NCBI RefSeq assembly: GCF_019655855.1
Contig: NZ_BPFX01000004.1
Coordinates: 1 to 64,000, forward strand
Direction: 5' to 3'
DNA length: 64,000 nt
From: Pseudomonas paralcaligenes
GTDB lineage: Bacteria > Pseudomonadota > Gammaproteobacteria > Pseudomonadales > Pseudomonadaceae
Made by a program: the position numbers and the translations under genes. Shown here piece by piece: positions 23,717-35,601 of this stretch; the stretch's first letter is position 1, and each line of letters begins with the position of its first letter. Under the pieces are notes generated by a model that saw only the letters and a list, made by a program, of their open reading frames with translations, was not told the DNA's origin and made no database searches.

Positions 23717-24712
23717 ATGAACATGCGCGTTCCCCAACTCCGTTTCGAGCCAGCCGACGACCTGGCCGCCCTGTGCAAGGCCGGCGGCGATCCGCTGCGC
23801 CTGAACGTGCTGCGCGCGCTGAGCAACGACTCCTTCGGCGTGCTGGAGCTGGCGCAGATCTTCGCCATCGGCCAGTCCGGCATGAGCCACCACCTTAAGG
23901 TGCTGGCGCAGGCCGGCCTGGTGGCGACCCGCCGCGAGGGCAACGCGATCTTCTATCGCCGCGCCCTGCAGCGCAGCGAGCTGCCTGGTGCCAGCCTGCA
24001 CGGGGCGCTGCTGCAGGCAGTGGACGAACTGCAGCTGCCGGACGAGGTGCTGGCGCGCATCGCCGCCGTGCACGCCCAGCGCGCCGCGGCCAGCCGCGAC
24101 TACTTCGCCCGCACCGCGGACAAGTTCCAGGCCCGCCAGGACCTGATCGCCGGCCTGCCGCAGTACCGCGACAGCCTGCTGGCCCTGCTCGACGCCTTGG
24201 GCTTTACCCGCGAGGCGACGGCGCTGGAGGTCGGCCCCGGCGACGGCGGCTTCCTCCCGGAGCTGGCCCGCCGCTTCGACCGGGTGACCGCGCTGGACAA
24301 CAGCGAGGCGATGCTGGAGCTGGCGCGCCAGCACTGCCAGAAGGAACGACTGGACAACGTCGAGCTGCAGCTCGCCGATGCCCTGCACGACGACATCGGC
24401 GCCGCCGACTGCGTGGTGGTGAACATGGTGCTGCACCATTTCGCCGCCCCGGCCGAGGCACTGAAGAGGCTGGCCCGCCTGGTGAAACCGCGCGGCAGCC
24501 TGCTGATCACCGAGCTGTGCAGCCACGACCAGAGCTGGGCCAGGACGGCCTGCGGCGACCTCTGGCTCGGCTTCGATCAGGACGATCTGGCCCACTGGGC
24601 CGATGCCGCGGGGCTCACGCCCGGCGAGAGCCTCTATGTGGGCCTCAAGAACGGCTTTCAGATTCAGGTACGGCACTTCGCCAAGCCGGATGCGAAGCAA
24701 ACCCAGGAATGA
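23717..24712 (+). CDS. ArsR-family regulator fused to a SAM-dependent methyltransferase domain (SahR-like)
   Basis: A 331-aa protein with an N-terminal ArsR winged helix (GGDPLRLNVLRALSNDSFGV, IGQSGMSHHLKVLAQAGLVA) and a C-terminal class-I methyltransferase fold. The SAM motif is ALEVGPGDGGFLPELARRF, with VTALDNSEAMLELAR and VNMVLHHFAAPAEALKRLAR. In this family the methyltransferase fold is thought to sense SAM or SAH. It stands 13 bases before metK, so it shares its transcript, and a 22-base palindrome lies just upstream. Both facts fit repression of methyl-cycle genes, as described for SahR in Proteobacteria. It could also be an active methyltransferase. Confidence 0.88.
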   Translation: MNMRVPQLRFEPADDLAALCKAGGDPLRLNVLRALSNDSFGVLELAQIFAIGQSGMSHHLKVLAQAGLVATRREGNAIFYRRALQRSELPGASLHGALLQAVDELQLPDEVLARIAAVHAQRAAASRDYFARTADKFQARQDLIAGLPQYRDSLLALLDALGFTREATALEVGPGDGGFLPELARRFDRVTALDNSEAMLELARQHCQKERLDNVELQLADALHDDIGAADCVVVNMVLHHFAAPAEALKRLARLVKPRGSLLITELCSHDQSWARTACGDLWLGFDQDDLAHWADAAGLTPGESLYVGLKNGFQIQVRHFAKPDAKQTQE

Positions 24713-24725
24713 ATAGGATCTTGAA

Positions 24726-25916
24726 ATGAGCGAATACTCCCTGTTTACCTCCGAGTCCGTGTCCGAGGGCCATCCGGACAAGATCGCCGACCAGATTTCC
24801 GATGCCGTCCTCGACGCCATCATCGCCCAGGACAAGCACGCCCGCGTGGCCGTGGAGACCCTGGTCAAGACCGGCGTCGCCATCATCGCCGGCGAAGTCA
24901 CCACCAGCGCCTGGGTCGACCTGGAGCAGATCGTCCGCGACGTGATCTGCGACATCGGCTACACCAGCTCCGACGTCGGCTTCGACGGCGCCACCTGCGG
25001 CGTGATGAACATCATTGGCAAGCAGTCCCCGGACATCAACCAGGGCGTCGACCGCGCCAAGCCGGAAGACCAGGGCGCCGGCGACCAGGGCCTGATGTTC
25101 GGCTACGCCAGCAACGAGACCGACGTGCTGATGCCGGCGCCGATCCGCTTCTCCCACGCCCTGGTCGAGCGCCAGGCCGAGGCCCGCAAGTCCGGCCTGC
25201 TGCCGTGGCTGCGCCCGGACGCCAAGAGCCAGGTCACCTGCCGCTACGAAGGTGGCAAGGTGGTCGGCATCGACGCCGTGGTGCTGTCCACCCAGCACAA
25301 CCCGGAAGTCTCGCTGGCCGACCTGCGCGAAGGCGTGATGGAGCTGATCATCAAGCACGCCCTGCCGGCCGAGCTGCTGCACAAGGACACCCAGTTCCAC
25401 ATCAACCCGACCGGCAACTTCGTCATCGGCGGCCCGGTGGGCGACTGCGGCCTGACCGGCCGCAAGATCATCGTCGACTCCTACGGCGGCATGGCCCGCC
25501 ACGGCGGCGGCGCCTTCTCCGGCAAGGACCCGTCCAAGGTCGACCGCTCGGCCGCCTACGCCGGCCGCTACGTGGCCAAGAACATCGTCGCCGCCGGCCT
25601 GGCCGACAAGTGCGAGATCCAGGTCTCCTACGCCATCGGCGTGGCCCAGCCGACCTCCATCTCGGTCAACACCTTCGGCACCCACAAGATCGCCGAGGAC
25701 AAGATCATCAAGCTGGTGCGCGAAGTGTTCGACCTGCGCCCGTACGCCATCACCAAGATGCTTGACCTGCTCCACCCGATGTACCAGGAAACCGCGGCCT
25801 ACGGCCACTTCGGCCGCACTCCGCAGCAGAAGACCGTCGGCGACGACAGCTTCACCACCTTCACCTGGGAGAAGACCGACAAGGTCGACGCCCTGCGCGC
25901 CGCGGCCGGCCTGTAA
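24726..25916 (+). CDS. metK: S-adenosylmethionine synthetase
   Basis: A 396-aa enzyme that makes S-adenosylmethionine from methionine and ATP in the cytoplasm. Signatures include [48 protein letters not shown], the hexapeptide loop GGGAFSGKD and [13 protein letters not shown]. The length is the usual one. TAGGAT lies before the ATG. It is co-transcribed with the upstream SahR-like gene and ends in a strong terminator. No SAM riboswitch is seen; the 13-base gap leaves no room for one. Confidence 0.98.
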   Translation: MSEYSLFTSESVSEGHPDKIADQISDAVLDAIIAQDKHARVAVETLVKTGVAIIAGEVTTSAWVDLEQIVRDVICDIGYTSSDVGFDGATCGVMNIIGKQSPDINQGVDRAKPEDQGAGDQGLMFGYASNETDVLMPAPIRFSHALVERQAEARKSGLLPWLRPDAKSQVTCRYEGGKVVGIDAVVLSTQHNPEVSLADLREGVMELIIKHALPAELLHKDTQFHINPTGNFVIGGPVGDCGLTGRKIIVDSYGGMARHGGGAFSGKDPSKVDRSAAYAGRYVAKNIVAAGLADKCEIQVSYAIGVAQPTSISVNTFGTHKIAEDKIIKLVREVFDLRPYAITKMLDLLHPMYQETAAYGHFGRTPQQKTVGDDSFTTFTWEKTDKVDALRAAAGL

Positions 25917-25931
25917 GGCCCGTGTCGCAGC

Positions 25932-25961
25932 AAAAAAGCCCCGCCTAGGCGGGGCTTTTTT
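25932..25961. terminator. Strong bidirectional terminator after metK
   Basis: AGCCCCGCC-TA-GGCGGGGCT forms a perfect stem flanked by AAAAA on the left and TTTTTT on the right, 15 bases after the metK stop. The symmetric A/T tracts let it work on both strands. Confidence 0.95.
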
Positions 25962-26004
25962 GTTGCTTACGGCACCATTGAGGGCTGTGAGACTAGCGCT
26001 ACCT

Positions 26005-26052
26005 CGTAGGGTGCGCCACGCGCACCGGTCGTAGCCCGGATGAAATCCGGGA
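26005..26052. repeat. GTAGGGTGCGCC unit joined to a CGGATGAAATCCGGG unit
   Basis: CGTAGGGTGCGCCACGCGCA is followed by CGTAGCCCGGATGAAATCCG. The same two units occur in the same order at 5941-5988, and the nearby GGTTTCGCCCTC at 26106 also has a copy near 6169. The 297 bases between metK and the DUF1090 gene otherwise hold no gene. Confidence 0.65.
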
Positions 26053-26213
26053 GCATTGGTCTGGCGCTTGGGTTTCCAGTCGATTGCTGAGTGTTCCGAT
26101 ACATCTGGTTTCGCCCTCCAGGGCCAGTCGACACACGCCTGCCCCGTGCCATGCTGCAACCATTCCCCCTTTCCAAAGGTCGACTCATCCGACATCCGAA
26201 CGAGGAACATGCC

Positions 26214-26603
26214 ATGACCCACACGCCCCTGCTGTCCGCCCTGCTCCTGGCCGGCTGCGCCGCTCTCGCCCTGCCCGCCGGCGCGGCCGAAGCCACCGGT
26301 TGCGCCGCCAAGCGCGAGCGCCTGGAGGCACAGCTCGAAGAAGCCAAGTCGCAAGGCAACCGCGACCGCCAGGCCGGGCTGGAGAAGGCCCTGGGCCAGG
26401 TCGTCGATCACTGCGACGACGCCAGCCTGCACAAGACCCGCGAGGAAAAGGTGCTGGAGGCCGAACACGAAGTGCGCACCCGCGAGGCGGAACTGGAGAA
26501 AGCGCTGAAGAAAGGCGACCCGGCCAAGATCGACAAGCGCAAGAACAAGCTGGCCGAGGCGCGCGAGGAACTGCGCCAGGCCCAGGAAGCGCTGCAGCGC
26601 TGA
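26214..26603 (+). CDS. DUF1090 (YqjC-like) periplasmic protein
   Basis: A 129-aa secreted protein. The signal peptide is about residues 1-24 (LLSALLLAGCAALALPAGAA). The mature part is almost wholly helical and charged (CAAKRERLEAQLEEAKSQGN, VDHCDDASLHKTREEKV, KLAEAREELRQAQEALQ), with the two conserved cysteines of DUF1090. Coiled-coil character is likely. The ATG at 26214 follows CGAGGAAC. Members are stress-associated in enterobacteria, but no biochemical role is known to me. Confidence 0.85.
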   Translation: MTHTPLLSALLLAGCAALALPAGAAEATGCAAKRERLEAQLEEAKSQGNRDRQAGLEKALGQVVDHCDDASLHKTREEKVLEAEHEVRTREAELEKALKKGDPAKIDKRKNKLAEAREELRQAQEALQR

Positions 26604-28337
<1,734 letters not shown>

Positions 28338-28340
28338 CCT

Positions 28341-28408
28341 GGTAGGGTGCGCCGTGCGCACCATCTGGCTGATCGCGCCGACTCCCGGTGCGCACGGCGC
28401 ACCCTACC
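28341..28408. repeat. Perfect 22-bp-stem hairpin, GTAGGGTGCGCC family
   Basis: The arm GTAGGGTGCGCCGTGCGCAC, with one more base at each end, is repeated as an exact reverse complement after a 24-base loop. It begins three bases after the ligB stop. It is the cleanest member of this dispersed hairpin family in the window. Confidence 0.85.
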
Positions 28409-28514
28409 GGCGTCGCACCAATCGTCCCCAGTCCCGCTTCCGGCGTTCGCCATGCCCGGCGGTTGACAGGTTTCGCCCCGGCGTTTCCACTGCAGCCTGA
28501 TTCGCGAGGCCGCC

Positions 28515-29321
28515 ATGCACCCACTGCCCCTGCTCTCCTTCCACAGCTACGCCGAACAGCGGCTCAACCGCACGCCGATCCTGTCGCCCCTGCTGGTGAG
28601 CGTGGTCGAGGGCGAGAAATGGCTGCGCATCGGCGAGCAGGAGTGGCGCTGCCCCGCCGGCTCCTGGCTGGCCCTGGCCGGCGAGCAGCGGGTGCAGCTG
28701 ATCAATCGCCCCGGCACGCACGGCAGCTATCAGGCCTGGGCCCTGGGTCAACAGGAGGGCTGGCAGCAGCGCCTGCACGAGCTGTTCGGCGCCCAGCTGG
28801 CCGGCCGCGACCGCAACGCGCCGGCCCAGGTCTTCGCACCGTCGGAAGACGCCCGCGCGGCGTTCGCCAGGCTGCTCGAACTGCTGCCGCTGGCCGAATG
28901 CGGCGGGCTGCGAGCGGCCCAGGCCGAACATGCCTGGCAGGGGTTGATGCTGGCCCTGGCCGAGGCCGGCCAGGGCGGCGTGCTGCTCAACCGACGCAGA
29001 TACCCGGTGCGCGAACGCCTCCTCAACCTGCTGCGCAGCGACCTCAGCCACGACTGGCAGGCCGACGCGGTCGCGGCCCGCCTGGCCATGAGCCCGGCCA
29101 CGCTGCGGCGCAAACTGGCCGGTGAAGGCATCTCCTTCCGCCGCCTGCTTCAGGACGCCCGCATGGAACACGCGCTCGGCCTGGTCAACGCCTCGCAACG
29201 GCCCCTCGGCGAGATCGCCGCCGCCTGCGGCTACCAATCCCCATCGCGCTTCGCCGCGGCCTTCCAGCGCCAGTTCGGCTGCGCCCCCAGCAGCCTGCGA
29301 CAGATGAGCGGAACGGGCTAG
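28515..29321 (+). CDS. AraC family transcriptional regulator
   Basis: A 268-aa regulator. The N-terminal half is a cupin-like effector domain of the AraC_N kind (LLVSVVEGEKWLRIGEQEWR, PAGSWLALAGEQRVQLINRP). The C-terminal 100 residues hold the double helix-turn-helix, with DAVAARLAMSPATLRRKLAG and the diagnostic LGEIAAACGYQSPSRFAAAF. It ends shortly after QFGCAPSSLRQ, as expected. The next gene in the same direction is a PEBP protein 74 bases on, a possible but unproven target. The inducer is unknown. Confidence 0.9.
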   Translation: MHPLPLLSFHSYAEQRLNRTPILSPLLVSVVEGEKWLRIGEQEWRCPAGSWLALAGEQRVQLINRPGTHGSYQAWALGQQEGWQQRLHELFGAQLAGRDRNAPAQVFAPSEDARAAFARLLELLPLAECGGLRAAQAEHAWQGLMLALAEAGQGGVLLNRRRYPVRERLLNLLRSDLSHDWQADAVAARLAMSPATLRRKLAGEGISFRRLLQDARMEHALGLVNASQRPLGEIAAACGYQSPSRFAAAFQRQFGCAPSSLRQMSGTG

Positions 29322-29395
29322 TCGTTGCGCGACCGGGGCGCGCGGCGGCGATCATCGGGCTACATAGTGGGGGCCCCATCACAAGGAGGTCCTCC

Positions 29396-29953
29396 ATGAA
29401 GATTTCGCGTCACGTCCTGTCCCTGTTCGGCCTGCTGCTCGCCAGCGGCGCCCAGGCCTTCGAGCTGAGCAGCCCGGACATCGCCGACGGCCAGCTCCTG
29501 ACCCGCGCCCAGGAGTTCCAGGGCTTCGGCTGCAACGGCGACAACCGCGCCCCGGCCCTGAACTGGAAGGACACCCCGAGCGGTACCCAAAGCTTCGCCG
29601 TCACGGTCTACGATCCGGACGCGCCGACCGGCTCGGGCTGGTGGCACTGGGTGCTGTTCAACCTCCCGGCGGACAGCCAGGGCCTGCCCGCCATGGCTGG
29701 CCAGCCGGGCGGAGCGGCGCTGCCCGAAGGCGCCGTACAGAGCCTGACCGACTATGGCCAGCCGGGATTCGGCGGCGCCTGCCCACCGCCGGGCGACAAG
29801 CCGCACCGCTACATCTTCACCGTGCACGCGCTGAAGGTGCCGCGCCTGGAGCTGGACGAGCGCGCCATGCCGGCGCTGGTCGGCTACATGCTCAACGCCA
29901 ACGGCCTGGGTCGCGCCAGCCTCACCGCCACCTACGGGCGGCCGGCTCAGTAG
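29396..29953 (+). CDS. Secreted PEBP (YbhB/YbcL) family protein
   Basis: A 185-aa periplasmic phosphatidylethanolamine-binding-protein homologue. The signal peptide is about residues 1-21 (VLSLFGLLLASGAQAF). The binding-pocket motifs are VTVYDPDAPTGSGWWHWVLF and PPPGDKPHRYIFTVHAL. A very strong AAGGAGGTC precedes the ATG. Bacterial members have no agreed function. The coding end overlaps the end of the convergent cytochrome gene by seven bases. Confidence 0.9.
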   Translation: MKISRHVLSLFGLLLASGAQAFELSSPDIADGQLLTRAQEFQGFGCNGDNRAPALNWKDTPSGTQSFAVTVYDPDAPTGSGWWHWVLFNLPADSQGLPAMAGQPGGAALPEGAVQSLTDYGQPGFGGACPPPGDKPHRYIFTVHALKVPRLELDERAMPALVGYMLNANGLGRASLTATYGRPAQ

Positions 29954-30396
29954 ATCCGGAATTCCTCGTGGCAGGCCTTGCAGGCCACCTCGACCTTGTC
30001 GACCGGGGCGACCAGCGCCTCGGCCTGCAGCGGCCTGGCCTGGGCGGCGGTGCGCAGTTCGGCGGTGGCCGCCTCCAGTTCGCGGGCCATCTGCTGGAAA
30101 CGCTCATGGCGCTGCCACACCTCGTCGCGGGCCTGGCTGTGGGCGGCGGAATCCTGCGCCTGGGGAAAGTGCTGCCAGGGCTGGCGCGACAGCTCGTCGA
30201 GGCGGGTGGCACCTTCGGCGAAGCGCTTTTCGTTGAAGCTCAGGCGCCCACGCAGCATGCCGCCCAGGTCTTCGCTGGTGCGCAGCATGTCCTTGAACAG
30301 GGCCTGGCGCTTGCCCAGGGGCGAATCGGGATCGACCCGGTCGCAGGCGGCGAGCAGGGTACAGGCGAGCAGGGCCAGGAGGATTTTCGACTTCAT
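29947..30396 (-). CDS. Cytochrome c' family lipoprotein
   Basis: A 149-aa protein with a lipoprotein signal peptide (LLALLACTLLAAC, lipobox LAAC) and a four-helix cytochrome c' type domain. The heme attachment site CKACHEEF sits at the extreme C-terminus, as in this family. Cytochromes c' bind nitric oxide or act in electron transfer. The ATG at 30396 is the only start giving a signal peptide; the longer open frame is a shadow of the thioesterase gene. The 62-base gap to the thioesterase gene could allow co-transcription. Confidence 0.85.
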   Translation of the reverse strand: MKSKILLALLACTLLAACDRVDPDSPLGKRQALFKDMLRTSEDLGGMLRGRLSFNEKRFAEGATRLDELSRQPWQHFPQAQDSAAHSQARDEVWQRHERFQQMARELEAATAELRTAAQARPLQAEALVAPVDKVEVACKACHEEFRIY

Positions 30397-30458
30397 CGTG
30401 ACGGCTGGGTGGGAACGGAGGGCGACAGTATTGCCACTCTCCGCCCCGCGGCCAAGGG

Positions 30459-30863
30459 CTAGGATGCCGCAGCCGTCTCCGGGAAACGGTCGCGGATATA
30501 GCTGATCTGGGTCTTGCCGTGCGGTGCCGGCAGCCCTTCCGCATCCAGGTTGACGAACACCAGGCGGTCGATGGTGAGGATGCTCTTGCGGGTGATCTTG
30601 TTGCGCACTTCGCAGCGCAGGGTCAGGGACGTGCGGCCAAACTCGGTAGCGGTGATGCCCAGTTCGATGATGTCGCCCTGGCGCGCCGAGCTGACGAAGT
30701 TGATCTCGGAGATCAGCTTGGTCACCACCCGCTGGCTGTCGAGCTGGATGATGGCGTAGATCGCCGCCTCCTCGTCGATCCACTTCAGCAGGCTGCCGCC
30801 GAACAGGCTGCCGTTGGGGTTGAGGTCTTCGGGTTTCACCCATTTGCGTGTGTGGAATTTCAT
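30459..30863 (-). CDS. Acyl-CoA thioesterase, YciA-like hotdog fold
   Basis: A 134-aa hotdog-fold thioesterase that hydrolyses acyl-CoA in the cytoplasm. The hotdog core is LNPNGSLFGGSLLKWIDEEA, followed by INFVSSARQGDIIELGI and TIDRLVFVNLDAEG. The start at ATG 30863 (MKFHTRKWV) has CAGGAG nine bases upstream and is preferred over a frame eight codons longer. It is divergent from the ahcY promoter region. Substrate chain length cannot be read from the sequence. Confidence 0.88.
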   Translation of the reverse strand: MKFHTRKWVKPEDLNPNGSLFGGSLLKWIDEEAAIYAIIQLDSQRVVTKLISEINFVSSARQGDIIELGITATEFGRTSLTLRCEVRNKITRKSILTIDRLVFVNLDAEGLPAPHGKTQISYIRDRFPETAAAS

Positions 30864-31003
30864 CGCCACTCCTGTCTTGTCGGTCAATTTCTGCTGCCAT
30901 CATGGCCGAGCGGGACGGCGGTTGTCCCGGCAATGTTTTCAATGACGGCGATAGCCTGGCCGGCATGCAGACGCCCCGATTGCCAGCGCCGCGACGGAAG
31001 ACC

Positions 31004-31033
31004 TTGGGCTGCGCCGCGCGGCTGGCTATAATC
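31004..31033 (+). promoter_or_regulatory. Promoter of ahcY-metF
   Basis: A perfect TATAAT at 31028-31033 is paired with TTGGGC 18 bases upstream. Transcription would begin about 45 bases before the SAH riboswitch. Confidence 0.7.
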
Positions 31034-31080
31034 GCCCGGCTTCACACGGCCGGCTCCGCTCCGGCCGTGCCCGCCTCCCG

Positions 31081-31170
31081 TCCGAGGGGCGCTGCAGCAG
31101 GCCGCAAGACCCGTTTCGAAACCGGCGCCCGCCCGCTTCGAACCCGGCTCCCGCCTGTCAGGCTCGGACG
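31081..31170 (+). ncRNA. S-adenosylhomocysteine (SAH) riboswitch
   Basis: The leader of ahcY contains the conserved SAH aptamer core: GTCCGAG, GGGCGCTGCAGCAGG and the 3' CTGTCAGGCTCGGAC. GTCCGAG (31081-31087) pairs perfectly with CTCGGAC (31164-31170) as the closing stem. Internal hairpins contain AAGACCCGTTTCGAAACCGG. In known examples SAH binding turns on expression of the recycling enzyme, here AhcY and probably MetF. The start codon is 59 bases downstream. Confidence 0.9.
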
Positions 31171-31229
31171 GGGCGTTACCCAACGCATCAACGGCGCCCA
31201 TTCGCACACAACGAATGGAGAGCTTTTGC

Positions 31230-32624
<1,395 letters not shown>

Positions 32625-32626
32625 CC

Positions 32627-32712
32627 GCAGCGGCAAGCGGCAAGCCACAAGCAGCAAGCAGGCGTCGAATCGCTCTGCCTGCCGCTTGAGGCTTGTGGCC
32701 TGCGGCTGAGAA
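32627..32712. repeat. Imperfect hairpin between ahcY and metF
   Basis: The segment GCGGCAAGCCACAAGCAGC repeats internally and pairs imperfectly with GCTTGAGGCTTGTGGCCTGC downstream, forming a large stem-loop in the 101-base gap. No terminator-like T tract follows, so metF may still be read from the ahcY transcript. Confidence 0.55.
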
Positions 32713-32725
32713 GGAACCCTTCTCC

Positions 32726-33571
32726 ATGTCTCAAGAACGTCGTTACAGCTTCGAGTTCTTCCCCACCAAGACCGAGGCCGGGCATGAAAAACTGCTGAAC
32801 GTCGCCCGTCAGCTGTCCACCTACAACCCCGATTTCTTCTCCTGCACCTATGGCGCCGGTGGCTCGACCCGCGACCGCACCCTCAACACCGTCCTGCAAC
32901 TGGACGGTGATGTCGGCGTGCCGACCGCACCGCACCTGTCCTGCGTCGGCGACAGCAAGGAAGAGCTGCGCAGCCTGCTCAGCCAGTACAAGAACTCCGG
33001 CATCAAGCGCATCGTCGCCCTGCGCGGCGACCTGCCGTCCGGCATGGGCATGGCCAGCGGCGAGCTGCGCTTCGCCAACGAGCTGGTGGAGTTCATCCGC
33101 GCCGAAAGCGGCGACCACTTCCACATCGAAGTGGCGGCCTACCCGGAAGTGCATCCCCAGGCCCGCAGCTACGAGGACGACCTGAAGAACTTCGCGCGCA
33201 AGTGCCAGGCCGGCGCCGACAGCGCCATCACCCAGTACTTCTTCAGCGCCGACTGCTACTTCTACTTCGTCGAGCGCGCACGCCGCATCGGGGTGGAAAT
33301 CCCGATCGTGCCGGGCATCATGCCGATCACCAACTACAGCAAGCTGGCGCGCTTCTCCGACGCCTGCGGCGCCGAGCTGCCGCGCTGGATCCGCAAGCAG
33401 CTGGAGGCCTACGCCGACGACCTGGACAGCATCCAGGCCTTCGGCGAGCAGGTGGTGACCGAGATGTGCGAGCGCCTGCTCGAAGGCGGCGCCCCGGGGC
33501 TGCATTTCTACACCCTCAACCAGGCCGAACCGAGCCTGGCCATCTGGAACAACCTCGGCCTGCCGCGCTGA
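32726..33571 (+). CDS. metF: Methylenetetrahydrofolate reductase
   Basis: A 281-aa FAD-dependent TIM-barrel enzyme that reduces 5,10-methylene- to 5-methyl-tetrahydrofolate, the methyl donor for methionine synthesis. Seen are YSFEFFPTKTEAGHEKLLNV, SCTYGAGGSTRDRTLNTV, IVALRGDLPSGMG, AGADSAITQYFFSADCYFYF and VPGIMPITNY. The start (MSQERRYSF) follows AAGGAAC. With ahcY just upstream it completes a homocysteine-methylation unit. The length is standard for the bacterial short form. Confidence 0.97.
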   Translation: MSQERRYSFEFFPTKTEAGHEKLLNVARQLSTYNPDFFSCTYGAGGSTRDRTLNTVLQLDGDVGVPTAPHLSCVGDSKEELRSLLSQYKNSGIKRIVALRGDLPSGMGMASGELRFANELVEFIRAESGDHFHIEVAAYPEVHPQARSYEDDLKNFARKCQAGADSAITQYFFSADCYFYFVERARRIGVEIPIVPGIMPITNYSKLARFSDACGAELPRWIRKQLEAYADDLDSIQAFGEQVVTEMCERLLEGGAPGLHFYTLNQAEPSLAIWNNLGLPR

Positions 33572-33577
33572 GGCGAC

Positions 33578-33611
33578 CGCGCCGCCGTGGCAACTTCGCG
33601 ACGGCGGCGCG
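33578..33611. other. Stem-loop between metF and ppnN
   Basis: CGCGCCGCCGT pairs perfectly with ACGGCGGCGCG across a 12-base loop. No U-tract follows, so it is either a weak terminator or an mRNA-end stabiliser. Confidence 0.55.
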
Positions 33612-33684
33612 ATCTGATGACAGACAATCCCTCCCCGCGCGCCGTCATTCCGGCGCGATCGCGCCGTCCGACACGGAAGCCTAG

Positions 33685-35061
33685 ATGACTCTGGTACGCA
33701 ACAAGATCAACGCCTCGGTGAGCCCCAAGGGCAGCCTGGAAATCCTCTCCCAACGCGAAGTGCAGCAACTGCGCGAGACCGGCTCCGACAGCGTCTACGC
33801 CCTGTTCCGCCAGTGCGCGCTGGCGATCCTCAACACCGGCTCGCACAGCGACAACGCCAAGACCATCCTCGAGGCCTACCCGGACTTCGAGGTGATCATC
33901 CACCAACAGGACCGAGGCATCCGCCTGGAACTGCGCAACGCGCCGGCCGACGCCTTCGTCGACGGCGAGATGATCGCCAGCACCCGGGAAATGCTGTTCA
34001 GCGCCCTGCGCGACATCGTCTTCACCCAGAGCGAACTGGAGAACCAGCGCGTCGACTTCGACAGCTCGCAGGGCATCACCGACTACGTCTTCCACCTGCT
34101 GCGCAACGCCCGCACCCTGCGCGCCGGCGTCGAGCCGCGGATGGTGGTGTGCTGGGGCGGCCACTCCATCAGCACCGAGGAATACAAGTACACCAAGCGC
34201 GTCGGCCACGAACTCGGCCTGCGCGGCCTGGACGTCTGCACCGGCTGCGGCCCGGGCGTGATGAAGGGACCGATGAAAGGCGCCACCATCGCCCACGCCA
34301 AGCAACGCATCGCCGGCGCACGCTACCTGGGCCTGACCGAGCCGGGCATCATCGCCGCCGAAGCGCCGAACCCGATCGTCAACGAGCTGGTGATCCTGCC
34401 GGATATCGAGAAGCGCCTAGAGGCCTTCGTCCGCGTCGGCCACGGCATCATCATCTTCCCCGGCGGCGTCGGCACGGCGGAGGAATTCCTCTACCTGCTC
34501 GGCATCCTCACCCACCCGGACAACGCCGACCTGCCGTTCCCGGTGGTGCTCACCGGGCCGAAGGTCGCCGAACCCTACCTGCAGCAGCTGCACGCCTTCA
34601 TCGGCGCGACCCTCGGCGAGGAAGCGCAGAAGCGCTACGTGCTGATCCCCAACGACCCGGCCGAAGTCGCGCGCCACATGGCCGCCGGCATGAAGGAGGT
34701 GCAGCGCTTCCGCCGCGAGCGCAACGACGCCTTCCACTTCAACTGGCTGCTGAGGATCGACGAGAGCTTCCAGCGCCCCTTCGAGCCGACCCACGAGGCC
34801 ATGGCCGCCCTCAACCTGACCCGCGCCCAGCCGCTCCACCAGCTGGCGGCCAACCTGCGCCGGGCCTTCTCCGGCATCGTCGCCGGCAACGTCAAGGAGA
34901 ACGGCATCCGCCTGATCGAGGAACACGGCCCCTACGTGCTGCGTGGAGAAAAGGACATCATGCAGCCGCTGGACCGCCTGCTGCAGTCCTTCGTCGAACA
35001 ACACCGGATGAAGCTGCCGGGCGGCAGCGCCTACGTGCCGTGCTATCGGGTGGTGAGCTAG
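33685..35061 (+). CDS. ppnN: Pyrimidine/purine nucleotide 5'-monophosphate nucleosidase
   Basis: A 458-aa PpnN (YgdH) homologue that cleaves nucleoside monophosphates to base and ribose-5-phosphate. The central Rossmann-like LOG domain contains VVCWGGHSIS, VCTGCGPGVMKGPMKGA and the nucleotide-phosphate motif FPGGVGTAEEFLYLLGIL. An N-terminal PpnN-specific domain (ASVSPKGSLEILSQREVQQL) and a C-terminal one (FSGIVAGNVKENGIRLIEEH) are both present, so this is the long form and not a LOG-type cytokinin enzyme. In E. coli the enzyme is activated by (p)ppGpp; that is family knowledge only. Confidence 0.93.
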   Translation: MTLVRNKINASVSPKGSLEILSQREVQQLRETGSDSVYALFRQCALAILNTGSHSDNAKTILEAYPDFEVIIHQQDRGIRLELRNAPADAFVDGEMIASTREMLFSALRDIVFTQSELENQRVDFDSSQGITDYVFHLLRNARTLRAGVEPRMVVCWGGHSISTEEYKYTKRVGHELGLRGLDVCTGCGPGVMKGPMKGATIAHAKQRIAGARYLGLTEPGIIAAEAPNPIVNELVILPDIEKRLEAFVRVGHGIIIFPGGVGTAEEFLYLLGILTHPDNADLPFPVVLTGPKVAEPYLQQLHAFIGATLGEEAQKRYVLIPNDPAEVARHMAAGMKEVQRFRRERNDAFHFNWLLRIDESFQRPFEPTHEAMAALNLTRAQPLHQLAANLRRAFSGIVAGNVKENGIRLIEEHGPYVLRGEKDIMQPLDRLLQSFVEQHRMKLPGGSAYVPCYRVVS

Positions 35062-35249
35062 GGCGGCCAGCGCTTTTCCGGAGCCATTGGCGGGCCCGTC
35101 CCGCCCTGGCGGGATCGGACGGCCTCTCCCAGAAACCGAAGCAGCTCTCAAACCCGCCACTTGCGGCTGCCCATCGAAGGACGTTGCACATAAACTGCGG
35201 CCAGCCGGCCCCACGGCCGGCGAGTTCGCTCTACATCGACGAGGTTGAA

Positions 35250-35600
35250 ATGGACGTCACCTACGGAAAGCCCACGGGGCTGGAGTGCGCCGATTTCACC
35301 AGTGAAATCCAGCCGCTGCCCAAGCTGGGCGATACCTTTCCCAAGGGCCTGACCCGGCAATATCTCCTCCGCACACCTAGCCCATACATCTTCGGTACCG
35401 ACCCGATACCCGAGACCCGCCTCTACAGGAATCCGCGCAGCGTATTCAGGCAGGTCAACGGCGGCACTTCGCCGTCGACTGCAATCGCCCGTTTCAACAG
35501 CAATACCGGCGAACTCGTGATGCTGGAAAGCGCCAACGAAATCGAGCTGGCCATCCGGGAGTTCGAGGCCAAGCAGACGCAGACCAGAAGAGCCTCCTGA
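35250..35600 (+). CDS. Protein of unknown function (116 aa), first of a three-gene unit
   Basis: I do not recognise this protein. It is soluble, without a signal peptide or cysteine motif, and starts MDVTYGKPTGLECADFTSEI. Its second half (YRNPRSVFRQVNGGTSPSTA, then RFNSNTGELVMLESANEIEL) reads like a compact alpha/beta domain. GAGG lies before the ATG. The next gene begins two bases after the stop, so the three genes at 35250-36448 form a unit. They sit between ppnN and rhlE and are followed by no clear terminator. The 188 bases before it hold no gene. Confidence 0.65.
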   Translation: MDVTYGKPTGLECADFTSEIQPLPKLGDTFPKGLTRQYLLRTPSPYIFGTDPIPETRLYRNPRSVFRQVNGGTSPSTAIARFNSNTGELVMLESANEIELAIREFEAKQTQTRRAS

Positions 35601-35601
35601 A

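Noticed and set aside
24713-24725. SAM riboswitch in front of metK
   Set aside because: Only 13 bases separate metK from the preceding gene, and the operon leader shows a protein operator rather than an aptamer.
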